From: Ampullaceana balthica | Lineage: Eukaryota > Mollusca > Gastropoda > Lymnaeidae | Assembly: GCA_944989445.1 (NCBI GenBank) | Contig: CALYLW010000214.1 | Location: 1,240,001-1,304,000, forward strand | Reading direction: 5' to 3' | Length of the DNA: 64,000 nt | Shown here: piece after piece, positions 23,501 to 38,500 of the stretch | Numbering within the stretch: the first letter of the stretch is position 1 | Layout: each line of letters begins with the position of its first letter | Translations under genes and position numbers: made by a program | Notes under the pieces: model-generated | What the model saw: only the letters and a program-made list of their open reading frames with translations | Database searches by the model: none | Told to the model about the DNA's origin: nothing

Positions 23501-26500
23501 TTTCCATTTTTAAGAATTTGTCCCACCTGCACATATTCCTATGACCAAAAAGTCTTTTAACAACTTGTATCCAGTATGAAAATTATTTTTAAAAACACAT
23601 GGCAGCCTTGTCTTTCGACAAAGTTGAAGTCGACTAATATTTTTGAACACTGGATAAATGTATTATTCACATATACATTTGGTATCCAAGAAATTTGTAG
23701 AACTCCTCTGCTGAAACATCAAATCAACCACTGTAGACTGTGGATGAAGGGCTTAGTAGGTCCCAGGTTTGAAGCATATTTATTGTTATAGTTGACAAAT
23801 GTTTCAACCAAATCCAAGGTAAAAAACAATTCATTGAAATTTTGTGGATGTAGAAACTGCCTCACACTCACTTCACTGATTCTCCAGCTGTCTGGGAGAA
23901 AGTTTGGAATAGAGACTGGTGGGCCATCATCATGAACAGCATAAGACATAAGAGTTTTCCCTGTGAATATAACAAAAAGAAATGAAATGACTATGCAATG
24001 ATGTCATATTATTTTTTTAAAGATAGTGATAGGCTTAGACATAATTGAATAATAAATATAAAAAAAAACAAACTTTACCTAATTTGTCACTTTTTAAAAT
24101 ATTCAATATTGTGTGAAACCATTAGGACTATAATGACATCGAGCATTTTTTCTTTAGTATCTAATATTTAACAAAAGTCAGAAAACTTTTCTTTGTTTAC
24201 ATTACTTAGCAACCGTTGTTAAGAATTACAAGTTAGCAAATTATTAGTATAGTAAAATAAATACAAAATATAAAATTATGTAATTTCTCTAATTTCACTT
24301 GAAAATGACGTTTATATATTTCTGGATGTATTAGAACAAAAACTTAGATTGATAACTTTATTAAAATTTTAAAAAAAACTCGAAAATTTGTGAAAGATAA
24401 AACACTCGAAAACTTACCTTTCTATATTTACAATTCCGATAGGCTGAAAAGTATGAATTTCATCAAAATCCTAATGAAAATTGCCTGATTCTAGTTGCCA
24501 AACATTTGCCAGAAGATTTAAATAGAAATTTGTCAATAATTTCACCGATAATATCAATTTTTTAAAATATTTATAGCAGGCACGTCGCTTTTCGTTAGAC
24601 ACAAAATGGCTAAGATTAGCGTCTCTCGGCGGATCACGTCCGGTCAATTCAAATATTTAAAAAAATATCAAAATCATAACAAATTTTTAATTTTTGAGTT
24701 TTTAATTTATTTTTATGATTAAATTTGTTGAAATATAATAAAAACAAATAAAAATATTAATAAATACAAAAATAACTGGTCTAAAAATATCGACGTACAT
24801 AAACGTACGATTTCTATATAAGAGGAATGAATAGAGTTAATATTATTATTATTGTTTTGTATTAAATGACCGTTTTTGTGTATGTGTCCATGTCAATATT
24901 AAGTACGTAATTATAAATTTAATTTTCTATATTAATATATAACATTCGTTTTTCGGTTTATGAAATTTACAATTGGTGTCGTTTGTTTGTCAAATTTTGA
25001 TGCGTTTTGAACTACAAAGCCATTATTTATTACTGCAAATGAAATTTGTCAACTTATGCTTCAGTTTAGCGTTTGTTTTTCTTTTATACACTTTGAGATT
25101 GCATATTTGTATGTTTAAAAAAATAACATATTTAAAAATCGGACTACTCCCCACAATAGTTGTTTTTTTAAAATTGTTATTTACATGTAATATTTTAATG
25201 CGCCTTAGACTAATTTGGAATAAAAAAATTTTTTGCTTTTAATATAGAACTGGAAGGCGTGCTGACGTGACAATAATGAAAACGTTTATTAGAATTCCTA
25301 AAACGTGTATATTAAATTTTATATACGATTACCTGTTGATACTTTAATATTTTCTTTTATCCGGTGATTAACATATTACTTCAAAGGTTTCATGCAAAAT
25401 AAATAGTTCTTTGTTATTCATATTTGTAAATAGTTACAATTTTTTATTTACATGTTTTTGATAATGTAAAGGTAATAATGTATGGACCAATGGGCGCATA
25501 AACTGACAAGTCATAATAGATCTTGAAAAGGTGCTGACTTGACAATAATAAAAATGTTTATGTGAACTACTAACATGTTTATATTAACTTGTAAATATGA
25601 TTAACAGTTGATAATTTAATCTTTTCTGTTATCCTGTGACAAACTTTGCTTATTACGTTTCATGCAAAATGAATAGTTCTTTGTTATTAACATGTGTAAA
25701 AATAACATTTTATTTTTTACATGTTTTGGTAATGTTGTGGTAATAATGTATGGACAAATGGGCGAATAAACTGACAAGTCATAATCATCAATGAAGCTTA
25801 AACTGCTTCAAATCACAGATGTCCTTGATGTGGATCACATTACAGTCAGATAATTTATTTTTAACGCTCTGTGCTGTATTATTGGTGCACTCATAATTGG
25901 TGCGCACTATTCAATGCTGCAAGTTAACGTCCGGCTGACTCCTCAGCAATATTTGTTAATACTTCGAACTTCAAACTTTTGTGCTGTAGTATCACCTTAT
26001 GCTGTGTGTAATTCACTGTGCATTTACTATTATCATGATTATATCATTATTATTCATGCAAACTTATATAACGCGAAGCCTAAGCTTGGAGGTTTTCTCA
26101 TAACACATATATTCATATATATATAATCAAAATATATACTCTGCTATGTCCGTTCTTAACGCTAGATTTTAGAAAGCGTACCTCTAAAAAAAATAGCCTT
26201 GAAAAAAAAATTGCAACAAAAAAAAACAATAAAAAAACAAACACCATTTCCAAACGTCCGCATAAAATTGTTAAATATGGAAGAGAGATTTAACTTTTCT
26301 CTCTTGGTCTCTACATTTTCTGATTATTTACTATGCGGCTTTCAAGCAAAAGGGACAATTACAAAAACTGAAATATATCCATTTTGAAAACTTCCGTCAT
26401 TTTTGACGGATAATACACTAGTAAGTATATACAGCACAATTTATAGAGTTGAAATTATAAGTGATAAATATGAAGCGAAAGGATCACAAGAGAAGCTTTA

Positions 26501-29500
26501 ACACAAAGCGTAAAATGAATCCAGGGTAGACAACCCTGGTTGAAAATTTCCATGAAACAAGGAAAAAAATTCATCATTAACTTAAGAGTCAGTTTTAAAT
26601 TACTGTATATACTCGTTCTAAGGCCAACTTTTTTTGACAAAATCTAGGGGAAGATATTGTCGGCTTATGAGCGGGTCATTGGTGATTTCTGCATGTATAT
26701 TGGTGTTGTCATTGTAGGTCATCAAGGTCCTTTCCTACATTCTACAAGATTCGACGGCTCTACCAGAAACTATAAAATCTTATTAAACATATGCACTTAC
26801 CTTATTTATGCATTTTATTTTTGTGAATGTTTAAATAAATTGGTTTAGAAATTTTGTTTTCAATTTTAATGTGCGCGCTCTGGCCACTGTTTACCGAAGA
26901 ATGACCGATTTAGCTTGTAGTTTTAAAAATAAAATGTGTACCATTTTGTTTACAATGTCCTATTATTTTTTGGGGTCAGCTTACGAGCGGGTTACATACT
27001 TTTAAAACTATTCTCTTCCAAAAGAAGGGGGGTCGGCTTCCAAACGAACGGGCTATAGAACAAGTAAATATGGTAGTTACAACATTAACTCTTAACGTCC
27101 TAAAGCGCGGTAATGCGCGGCTTGCCCCTTATTCTGAACCGTGGTAAAGCGCACCTCGATAGGGCTCTCTTTAGTAATGAAATCATACAAAGTAAATACT
27201 CTTCAGTGCGTGAGAGAAGATTTAGTCGACTTCAGGAAAAGTCAATGTTTGCTTTCCACCTGTGCTTTCGCTTGTTTTTGAAGATGTGATTTTGCGATAC
27301 TTTTTGGTAAAAAAATAGTACTAAACTACAGGTAAAAATAGTACTAAACTCAAGATGGTCTTTTGGATACATAAAATAACCATTCTTTAAGCTTATCCTA
27401 AAAGATGATGTCAGCATGACAATAAATACATTTTCAGAAATAAAAAAAAATTCATAATCAAATTAATTGCAATGTACGTGAAATCCTTACAGGACTGAGG
27501 GATAAGTTGACAAAAAACCTTATAGGCTGTAAAACCATACAACATATGCCTTGGACTCTCATAATTTGTGTTCTTTTATTTTTCTCAATATGTTAGCTAC
27601 TGTAAGTCTATATTAACGGTGGCCAAACTGCGGCTCGCGAGCCTCACCTACAATTGATGAAAGATATGTTACAACAAGGCTTGCTGGGAGATTTTCAAGC
27701 CAAGTTTAATGACCCATAGTGCTTCAATGCGGCTCTAAACAAATGTTTTTATATTTCAAAATGACTCTCAGTTACTACAGGTCTGGCCACCCCTGGTCTA
27801 TGTCATCAATAAGGTGACCACTACATGTCATCAATGTGAACATCCTCCCTACACATAAACTAGGTCACGTCTCACCTGTGCCTGTACAGTCACATTCAAA
27901 TTTGTTGATCAGATTGAAGCAGGCTCCATGCACACAAGGTGAACCAGCGCACTCGTCAATGTCAATCTCACAGAACCGACCTGTGTAGCCAGGCGTACAG
28001 TAACACGTGTAGCTGCCGTTTGTGTTGATGCATGTTCCGTTGACACATCTGTGCTTGAGGCGGGTGTCTGACTCCTGGCATTCGTCTATGTCCTCGGTGC
28101 AATTCTCCCCCCTCCAGCCTGTAAAATTTTGTGGTGGTGTTAAAGAGAGAGCAGCTTTAGCAAACATTAAATAAATGCTGTTACAAAATATCTAGGATTT
28201 TTTTCATGATAATCATGGGAAATAACTCCTAACATGTCATTTAAATAATTAGTAGGTCATCATGAACAGCTGATTAATTAGGTGATACAAAAAGAAATTC
28301 AACTATAGTCTGGTGCACCCAAAATTGTCCAGGTACTTTATCTAGAGTAAGATCACAATATGAAAAGTTGTTTTTTTTTCAGTTTTATTGTCTTTGAAAT
28401 AAAACTTAGAAACATAATCTGTAATTGTTTACCAGAACTAATATTGTAGAGATGTGTCAATAAGAATGTGTAAGCTACAGTTTGATAAATAATGTTTCCG
28501 AACCAAACTATTAATGTTTAATGCTGTGTTAATGCCCAGCTTTTAATGTGCACAGGTGCAATCATTAATGTGCACAGGTTCAATTATTAATGTGCACAGG
28601 TTCAATTATTAATGTGCACAGGTTCAATTATTAATGTGCACAGGTTCAATTATTAATGTGCACAGGTTCAATTATTAATGTGCACAGGTTCAATTATTAA
28701 TGTGCACAGGTTCAATTATTAATGTGCACAGGTGCTATTATTGGTCTGTGCACGAGACTAGACTACTAAACAAAATATATTTTTTGTTGGTATTTTGCAT
28801 AAGTGAAATAAAAACATTTGTCAGCCCCCGTTTCACTACATTATTTGCAGATATTGAATTTCAACATGTTGTCCAGAGATAGACTTGAGAAAACAAAGTG
28901 GAAACAACATCTCGAAGCCGGCAAAAAATAATCATGACATACATAGTAAACCCCCAATAAAACATTAAGGCTATTAAAAGATAAAGATGATCCTACCATC
29001 TTTACAGTGGCACGTGTAGTCTTGCAGCGTGATGTTCTGTGTGCACCTGGCCGTGTTGCTCTGATCACAAGGCTTGTAAAAACATGGGCCAGGCGTGTCG
29101 CACAGGGGACCTGGAAGAGATACAAAACATCTTATCTTATCTGTTACAGACGCTCCTTCTATACAGAAGATTATTGCATCCCACTCTTATCCATGGTTTG
29201 TGTCTAGTCTTGCATTTTGATTACAGTTTTAAATGTTGATGGAGTGTATGTTTTCCTGGTTTCCTCAGGCAACCCATTCTACGTCTGAGTTTCGGACGTG
29301 AAGAATGAGATTTTGAATATGTTTGTTCTTGCATATGAAATAAGAAAAGTGTTTTTTTTTATACCTATGTCTATCTTGAGGGTCATGGTAGGTTATCTTT
29401 GTGTTGTATTTCCAAGATAGAATTTTTAGTTTGGTAAAAACTAAAAACTTGAGTTATTGCTGGTTTGATCAATAATTCAAATAACTGACATTGCAGAGCG

Positions 29501-32500
29501 GTTATGATAAGTAAACAATTAAACAAATGTTTCACTGAATCTGAAAATGTTTACATTAAAAAAATATTTTAGTACATAGTGACAGTCAATAAAATAGCGA
29601 AGCGAACAGTTTCCTATCTAATTGATAATACACATATATATGTATGTATATATAATATATATATATATATGTATATATATAAATAGTGAAAAAGTTCCAG
29701 ACACTGAAGTATGTGTCAGGGCATATCTCTGAAATCTTGATCTTCTTTTGATGTCTTAGTGTTCTATAGGACATCAAAAGAAGATCAAGATTTCAGAGAT
29801 ATGCCCTGACACATACTTCAGTGTCTGGAACTTTTTCCTGTCATTTTATGTTGAGAATTTTCCTCAGGCTTTTGGTGTGAAAGTGATTCAGCAACCTTGC
29901 ATGGCGTTGGTATACGGTCCATGTTTCACATACGTATAGTAAAGTAAGGAGCACTGCAGCTCTGTATACTTTTAGTTGGGTTTGGGTGCTGATTCCCCTT
30001 CTGTTCCAGACACGTCTTTTACACCCCTTAGAGGGTAACATTATCTTACTGTTGTTTCGAAACCCCAGTACCCCAAGGGTAAATCTTCTGCTTTATTGGA
30101 CGTCCAAAGAAAAGTAATATTTCAAAACCAAACATGTTCTTTTTCTCTTACCTTCGACAAATTCTGGACACTTGCACGACCAATCTGTGGCGTTTGCAAT
30201 GCAGGTTCCGTTGTTGAGGCAGGCTACGGCACTGCAGTTGGGCGTCTGGCATCGGCCACCCACGTACCCCAGGGAGCAGTGGCAGTCGTAACCGCCTTCA
30301 AGGTCCGTACAGTTGCTTCCGTGGAGACAGATGGGGTCGGGGTCTTCACATTCGTTCTTTTGCACGTCGCAGTGAGTCCCTGGTCACAGCAGAGTGGAAG
30401 TTGTGGCATTTTTTGTTTTCATGGGTGAGTGATATTTACAGCTTGCAAATTTGGTTATGTTTGCTCATGTTGAGCAACTAACTTTCAAAGATAAGTTGGA
30501 TCTAACGTTTATGTCACCAAGGAACAACTAAATTAACAGAGTACATTTTGTTTACGGAAAAACTGTTTGAGTGGGAAATAAAGTTTCAAATAGAATACTG
30601 TTAACTGATTAATTTTCTTAGTTATAACGAGGTTTAATTAGTTATAAGGAGTTCTTGTGAATTCCCCTCTAAGAATGACAAATCATGTAAGGAAGTATAG
30701 AATATAAAGTCTAATATTAAAAAATTTAAAATGTTGGTTAACATGTATGCAGCCGGCAAACAACTTTATTACCATTCCATCCAGAGCCTGTACAGTTACA
30801 CCCAGCGTTGCTACACTGACCGTGTTGACACATTGACATGTTTTGACACAAGTCAATCAACACGTCACATGTTGGACCATCATAACCTGGTCAGGCGAGG
30901 AAACATAGAATGGAGGTCAAAACAGAAAGGAAAAAAAAATAACAACAACGTCAGGGCCCAATTAGTAAATTAACGTCAGGGCCCCGTCAATAAGTTAACG
31001 TCAGGGCCCGATAAATAAATTAATTTCAGGGCCCAATCAGTAAATTTCAGATAAGAGATGAGAAACAAATTTAAAAAGACAATCACTAACTTTCAGATAA
31101 TAACTTGTAATTTTCTTTTAAGATCAATCAATAAATTCAAGATAAGCAGTATACATTTGTCCTTAAACAAACCGTACTCGTATTGATAACGCATCAGTTA
31201 GTTACCATCATTGCATAATGTAAAACATGTTTGAAAATCACCAAGTATATTCAACATATGTTTTGAATGTGACTAAAACAATCGGTAGACAATTTTAATA
31301 TCATAAACAGTGGTTTTTTTCCCCCTTAAAATCTATTATTATTATTTTGAATTCACCACATATTTTGATGCAGTGCTATCAACCAGGTCATGCACTAACT
31401 GTGTTTACGATGAAGTATTCCATAACAAGCATCCAGTATAGAGTAACATCTTCTAAAAATTCGGTCAATTATTTCCTACGTCGGCCATTTACACTTAAGA
31501 ATTGAGCCGATTGTGTTCATGTTCATTATAGAATGGTCAAAACTTACCAGTGTTACATTTGCATGTCTGGTTCTGAAAATCGGTCAAACACTGACCATTT
31601 CCACATACGAGGGTACAAGTGTTTACGGGATCCGTACAGTTGTGCCCTGAATAACCTGGAATCAACAAATTAGTGAGAAATAGCAACAGTACGTAACAAA
31701 TATGGAGGTGAAGTAGCAACAGTACGTAACAAACATGGGCTTAAATAGCTACAGTACGTAACAAACATGGGCTTAAATAGCTACAGTACGTAACAAACAT
31801 GGGCTTAAATAGCTACAGTACGTAACAAACAATGGGCTTAAATAGCTACAGTACGTAACAAACATGGGCTTAAATAGCTACAGTACGTAACAAACATGGG
31901 GGTTAAATAGCAACAGTACATAACAAACATGGGGGTTAAATAGCAACAGTACGTAACAAACATGGGGGTTAAATAGCAACAGTACGTAACAAACATGGGG
32001 GTTAAATAGCAACAGTACGTAACAAACATGGGGGTTAAATAGCAACAGTACGTAACAAACATGGGGGTTAAATAGCAACAGTACGTAACAAACATGGGGG
32101 TTAAATAGCAACAGTACGTAACAAACATGGGGGTTTAAATAGCAACAGTACATAACAAACATGGGGGTTAAATAGCAACAGTACGTAACAAACATGGGGG
32201 TTAAATAGCAACAGTACGTAACAAACATGGGGGTTAAATAGCAACAGTACGTAACAAACATGGGGGTTAAATAGCAACAGTACGTAACAAACATGGGGGT
32301 TAAATAGCAACAGTACGTAACAAACATGGGGGTTAAATAGCAACAGTACGTAACAAACATGGGGGTTAAATAGCAACAGTACGTAACAAACATGGGGGTT
32401 AAATAGCAACAGTACGTAACAAACATGGGGGTTAAATAGCAACAGTACGTAACAAACATGGGGGTTAAATAGCAACAGTACGTAACAAACATGGGGGTTA

Positions 32501-35500
32501 AATAGCAACAGTACGTAACAAACATGGGGGTTAAATAGCAACAGTACGTAACAAACATGGGGGTTAAATAGCAACAGTACGTAACAAACATGGGGGTTAA
32601 ATAGCAACAGTACGTAACAAACATGGGGGTTAAATAGCAACAGTACGTAACAAACATGGGGGTTAAATAGCAACAGTACGTAACAAACATGGGGGTTAAA
32701 TAGCAACAGTACGTAACAAACATGGGGGTTAAATAGCAACAGTACGTAACAAACATGGGGGTTAAATAGCAACAGTACGTAACAAACATGGGGGTTAAAT
32801 AGCAACAGTACGTAACAAACATGGGGGTTAAATAGCAACAGTACGTAACAAACATGGGGGTTAAATAGCAACAGTACGTAACAAACATGGGGGTTAAATA
32901 GCAACAGTACGTAACAAACATGGGGGTTAAATAGCAACAGTACGTAACAAACATGGGGGTTAAATAGCAACAGTACGTAACAAACATGGGGGTTAAATAG
33001 CAACAGTACGTAACAAACATGGGGGTTAAATAGCAACAGTACGTAACAAACATGGGGGTTAAATAGCAACAGTACGTAACAAACATGGGGGTTAAATAGC
33101 AACAGTACGTAACAAACATGGGGGTTAAATAGCAACAGTACGTAACAAACATGGGGGTTAAATAGCAACAGTACGTAACAAACATGGGGGTTAAATAGCA
33201 ACAGTACGTAACAAACATGGGGGTTAAATAGCAACAGTACGTAACAAACATGGGGGTTAAATAGCAACAGTACGTAACAAACATGGGGGTTAAATAGCAA
33301 CAGTACGTAACAAACATGGGGGTTAAATAGCAACAGTACGTAACAAACATGGGGGTTAAATAGCAACAGTACGTAACAAACATGGGGGTTAAATAGCAAC
33401 AGTACGTAACAAACATGGGGGTTAAATAGCAACAGTACGTAACAAACATGGGGGTTAAATAGCAACAGTACGTAACAAACATGGGGGTTAAATAGCAACA
33501 GTACGTAACAAACATGGGGGTTAAATAGCAACAGTACGTAACAAACATGGGGGTTAAATAGCAACAGTACGTAACAAACATGGGGGTTAAATAGCAACAG
33601 TACGTAACAAACATGGGGGTTAAATAGCAACAGTACGTAACAAACATGGGGGTTAAATAGCAACAGTACGTAACAAACATGGGGGTTAAATAGCAACAGT
33701 ACGTAACAAACATGGGGGTTAAATAGCAACAGTACGTAACAAACATGGGGGTTAAATAGCAACAGTACGTAACAAACATGGGGGTTAAATAGCAACAGTA
33801 CGTAACAAACATGGGGGTTAAATAGCAACAGTACGTAACAAACATGGGGGTTAAATAGCAACAGTACGTAACAAACATGGGGGTTAAATAGCAACAGTAC
33901 GTAACAAACATGGGGGTTAAATAGCAACAGTACGTAACAAACATGGGGGTTAAAGTTTGGAGTTAATTGATTTTATTTAGCAGAATATTGAATTTCATAG
34001 CAAAAGAAAACAATTATATATATGTCTTATTTATACTACGCCCCTTACACTGATGCCATCTTCATAGGGGCTGTCTATAAAGTATGTCACGCTCCGCAGG
34101 GTGTAAGAAATTGTGACAAGGGCGGAGGGGGGGTCAGGCTATGTGTGACGTCACAAAGTGTTTTAGATAAAATTTGAATTATGTGTTAATCAAAAAATAA
34201 TTTGTTCAAAAGTGTGACATACTTTAGTCTAGAGATTTTTCACAGGGGGGGAGGTTTAAAAATGATCAAAAATAGTGTGACGTACTTAATGGACGGCCCC
34301 ATATGTGTATAACTACATAAATATCTATGTACTTATGTACTTGTTCAATTACACAGATATATTCATACCTATCCCATTACATTTATATGCTACCATTGTA
34401 TCTGCCCATAACACAAATGACAACTTTGGACCTGCTGTTATATTACACCTGACAGATCCCTACCTGTGCCGCTACACAAACACTCAAAGCTCTGAGTTTC
34501 AGGACGATTCAGGCACCTGCCAGCGTTTGCACACACCACACCGTCTTTGTTGCAGTAATCTATTGGCCTCTCGCACAGGGGCCCTTCGTATCCAGCTCTA
34601 CACGTGCAGTTAAATGACGAAACATTCTGAACAAGAAAGAAAAGAAAACACAATAATGTTTTGTTCTGTCTGATTCTGATAATTCCTTGCATAAATTATT
34701 TTACCGTAATCCAAAATATCATCAATTTTAATTTCTGGCATAAATTATTTTACTACGGGGGTGTACCGGATATCGCTCCGGAAAAATCTGGAATCCCGCC
34801 ATTTTTACAAATCCAGTTCCCGCATGATTTCACTTCATAAATCCGGCCAAAGCCAGCTCCGGCAGGATTTTAAAAATTTGAATCCGGTACAGCCCTATTT
34901 TACTATAACCAAAAATCTCATCACTTTTAATTCCTTGAATACATTATTTTACCATAACTCAAGAACAATCATGTCTGTCATAGATAATTTTGAAATTTGT
35001 ACTTTTTAGACATTTTTTTTGGTCCATTCATTTTGGATTTCTTTTGATTCAAAAGCTTCTGCAATATTACAGTAATTTTTGCAGATTTTAAAAAAAAAGT
35101 CCTGCTCTCTTTTTGTAAATCTTCAATGAAAAAACATGAAAACTAGAAAAACAACTTTTCTTGAAAAAAATATGCGTCAGCACCAATGTTCCCTTTAAGC
35201 TGCGCGTCTGCGCAGATATCTGACCACTGCCGCGCAGCAGTTTTGGATTACGAGCACAAATTTTGTAAAATATTACACAAAAAATGGATGCTGTGCAACG
35301 CTGCACACGAGTTTTTATACTTTGCACACCGACCAACAAACCTTAAAAGGAACATTGGTCAGCACCAACACATCCCAGAGAACCCTGATTCTAGACAGCA
35401 CTGAATTGGCCATTCCACATTCCAATACAAGTTCAGTTAACTGTGATACCACGAATACTAACTCAGTACCAGTCATCACCAGACAAACAAACGATATGTT

Positions 35501-38500
35501 TGAAAGGATATGTTTGAAAGAAATGTGAAAGATATGTTTGAAAGGATTGGAGATAGTTTGAAAGAGTGAAAGGTATGTGAGGTTTTTGAAAGGATGAAAG
35601 AGGAGATCTCCTCAACGTGACACCGAGGGACATTATTCGGGACCAAAATTAAGAATTAGGACCCGCACTCCAACCTCTAATTATTTTCTTCATTTCCTCC
35701 TGGCTATTTGTTATTTATGTTTATTGTCCGTTCCATAGTTATGGGGTTGTAAATTTCTCTATTTCTAGGTTAACGGTGTGTCAACGTAAGGGATATTGGT
35801 GTATGAATCTCTTTTCACATATTTATTTATTTCATTGTGTTTATAAATTAAAAAATTAAAATGACAATAATTCATTAATATTTCAATGAAATATTTCAGC
35901 ACTCACGGTTTCATTAATATTTCAATGGAATATTTCGGTACTCACAGTTTCGGCACCAATGGTAATGCTGAGGTCAGTACATGTTCCTGAGTTTTGACAG
36001 GGGGAGCCACTGCAGTTCTGGCGACTCTGTTTCAAGGAAATGCTTCATGTAAGTCAATGTAATTACCATTTTTATTGAAGCCACCAAAAAAATTAAAACA
36101 CCATTTTAAATCAATTGTTTGCTGTGATAAAAGTTGCCTGTAGATCAGAGGTTTGGCACCTTACATTATGACATGGTTTGACATCAAATGATTTATCATT
36201 AAATCAAAGGGTAAAATTGAACAATTTATAATAAAATATACTCCTTAGATGAGTGCATATTAAAATATTTTTTTTTCAAAAATGCCCAATTGAAGCATAT
36301 TAATAAATATTCAATTTAAAGAGATACTCAAGTACAATGAAAAATTTTTATTTTAGCTCAATGAATTGAATGACAGTTCCTGCTAGTTAGTAGTTATATA
36401 AACATCAAGAGAGTTATAATTATTTTTTATTTTAGTTAAATTCCCAACAGATTTGCTGTTAAAGATTATTAACAAAATAAAGTGTTTTTTTAAAATAGTA
36501 AACAAAATTGCAAACATCTATCTAACTGACAAGTTTGATATTTCATTAGTGTTTGCAGGCTGTAATGAGGTGATCATTTGGCTCTGTTCATGGGATGATA
36601 AATAAAATTCCTAGAATTAAGCAATAATGTGGTGAATGTTGTAAAGTGTGGTAATCAGTCGCTTGTTCTGTCAATAAAATTTGGTAGCCCAGCCAAGACT
36701 GGGTAATTTCTAGTGGTACTCAGTTGCTTGTTCCGTCAATAAAATTTGGTAGCCCAGCCAAGACTGGGTTATTTCTAGTGGTACTCAGTCGCTTGATATG
36801 TTGGTGTCATCTGTGTAATAGTCTTTATTTTCTGGACCACTGTGACAAATAATTTGGGAGAATGTGCGGCTGTTCTGGTAACTTTTAAGATCTGTGAGAA
36901 ATTGGCAGTGGTATTTGGAAGGGAGGTGCTAGATGGGTCAAAATGTGAAAGATAAAAAGATGTTCACTTCATTGAGAAATATTCATGATGGGAATCTCAA
37001 CCCAAAGTCAAGGGGCATCAGGTGGAGGCTTGAGGAATTGCTTAAGTCTGGAAAGAGTTAAAGAATTTAATCAAAGACAGATGTTTGATGACACTGGGTC
37101 TGTGGGGGCTTAAGAGTCGAGAGAATTTAGCTGAATTGGGAGCTATATTTGGACCATTCACACCATTTTGTGCTTTCTTCAGTGGCAAAGATTAGATGTT
37201 CCAAAACATAAATCACAGCGGAGCATTCCCAAAATGTACACTACTGTGTCACGACAACTTGTGATAAGTCACTGTTAATGTCACAAACTCTTGTCTTAAA
37301 ATTTGATTAAAACCATTGATGTCACAAAATGTAACTAGTGACAGTTTAAGAAAAAAAAATTTCACTCACCGTGACATTACAGAACCATCCAGTAAATTCT
37401 TGGCTGCTGCAGTTGCAGGTAAAGTCGTGACCTCGGTCAACACAAGTGGCGTTGTTGAAGCACGGAGGACCACTGGTGGAATTGCACATATTCAGGTCGT
37501 TCTCACATCTGACGGGCAAGGGAGAGAATAGGAACATACAGGTAATCACAGTTATTAAGGCAACCATCGTGGGGTGGCAAGCACTGGCCAGCTGCGTCCT
37601 TCTGGTCAGCGGCGCCCTTCTGGCCAGATCCAGATTCCGCATGTCCCTATGGATCTGGTGGTCACAATGGTGACACCTGAGGTGGACGCATTCAGTGTCG
37701 GCCATTTCATCTGAATGCTGACATTTGCAGATTTTTTAACATGAATCACATTTGAATTTGTCGACCTCTATATGAGCTGTGGTAGAAATTAACACTGAAA
37801 GATCTGGCTATGATATTTGACAATATGTCCCCTAACGTAATACTAGTCTTGAACAGTTTATCACCAGTTAGACCCTGAGTTTCTGTTCATTATTTACCAT
37901 CTCAAATTCAAAACGTTATTTTTAAAAATCTCCTGATCACTTCTGAATTAAAGAGAGGTCACAAGATACAAAATTTTACAGCCTGTTACTTAAAAGAATA
38001 AAATTAAACAAACATTAAGATAATACACATTGAAAAAAATCCTTTGTTTTGTAAACACATTGTACATCAGAACACAGAGAATTTGTAATTCAAATACTTT
38101 CAGTGTGGGACCAAAGCAGATAGTGTTATAGAATAGAAACATGACAAGAACTAATAACAACTTAACAAATCCAAGCTGTGTGCATAGACCATATAAGAAT
38201 CGTAACAAGTCAAACAATATCTCGAAACAAATCCTTATAAAGCAACCATATCCTAGTGAAGCTTGACTAGTCAAACAATATCCTCAAAACAAATCCTTAT
38301 AAAGCAACCATATCCTAAGTGAAGCTTGACTAGTCAAACAATATCCTCGAAACAAATCCTTATAAAGCAACCATATCCTAAGTGAAGCTTGACTAGTCAA
38401 ACAATATCCTCGAAACATATCCTTATAAAGCAACCATATCCTAAGTGAAGCTTGACTAATCAAACAATAGCCTCTAAAAATATCCTTATAAAGCAACCAT

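Noticed and set aside
23869..23957. A spliceable-looking exon on the - strand (tattcacag acceptor, GTGAGT after ATCAGTGAA) suggesting a nested host gene
   Set aside because: The frame continues through the apparent donor into sequence resembling the N-terminal region of a piggyBac transposase, so the donor is probably chance.
28841..29125. 94-codon - strand frame over the 28997-29110 exon
   Set aside because: Its frame lacks EGF cysteines; the correct Crumbs frame is a different one that joins in phase with both neighbours.
31878..33944. Open frames of 688 and 608 codons on the - strand
   Set aside because: They are pure translations of a 33-bp tandem repeat (11-residue period), with no start context, domain or splice support.
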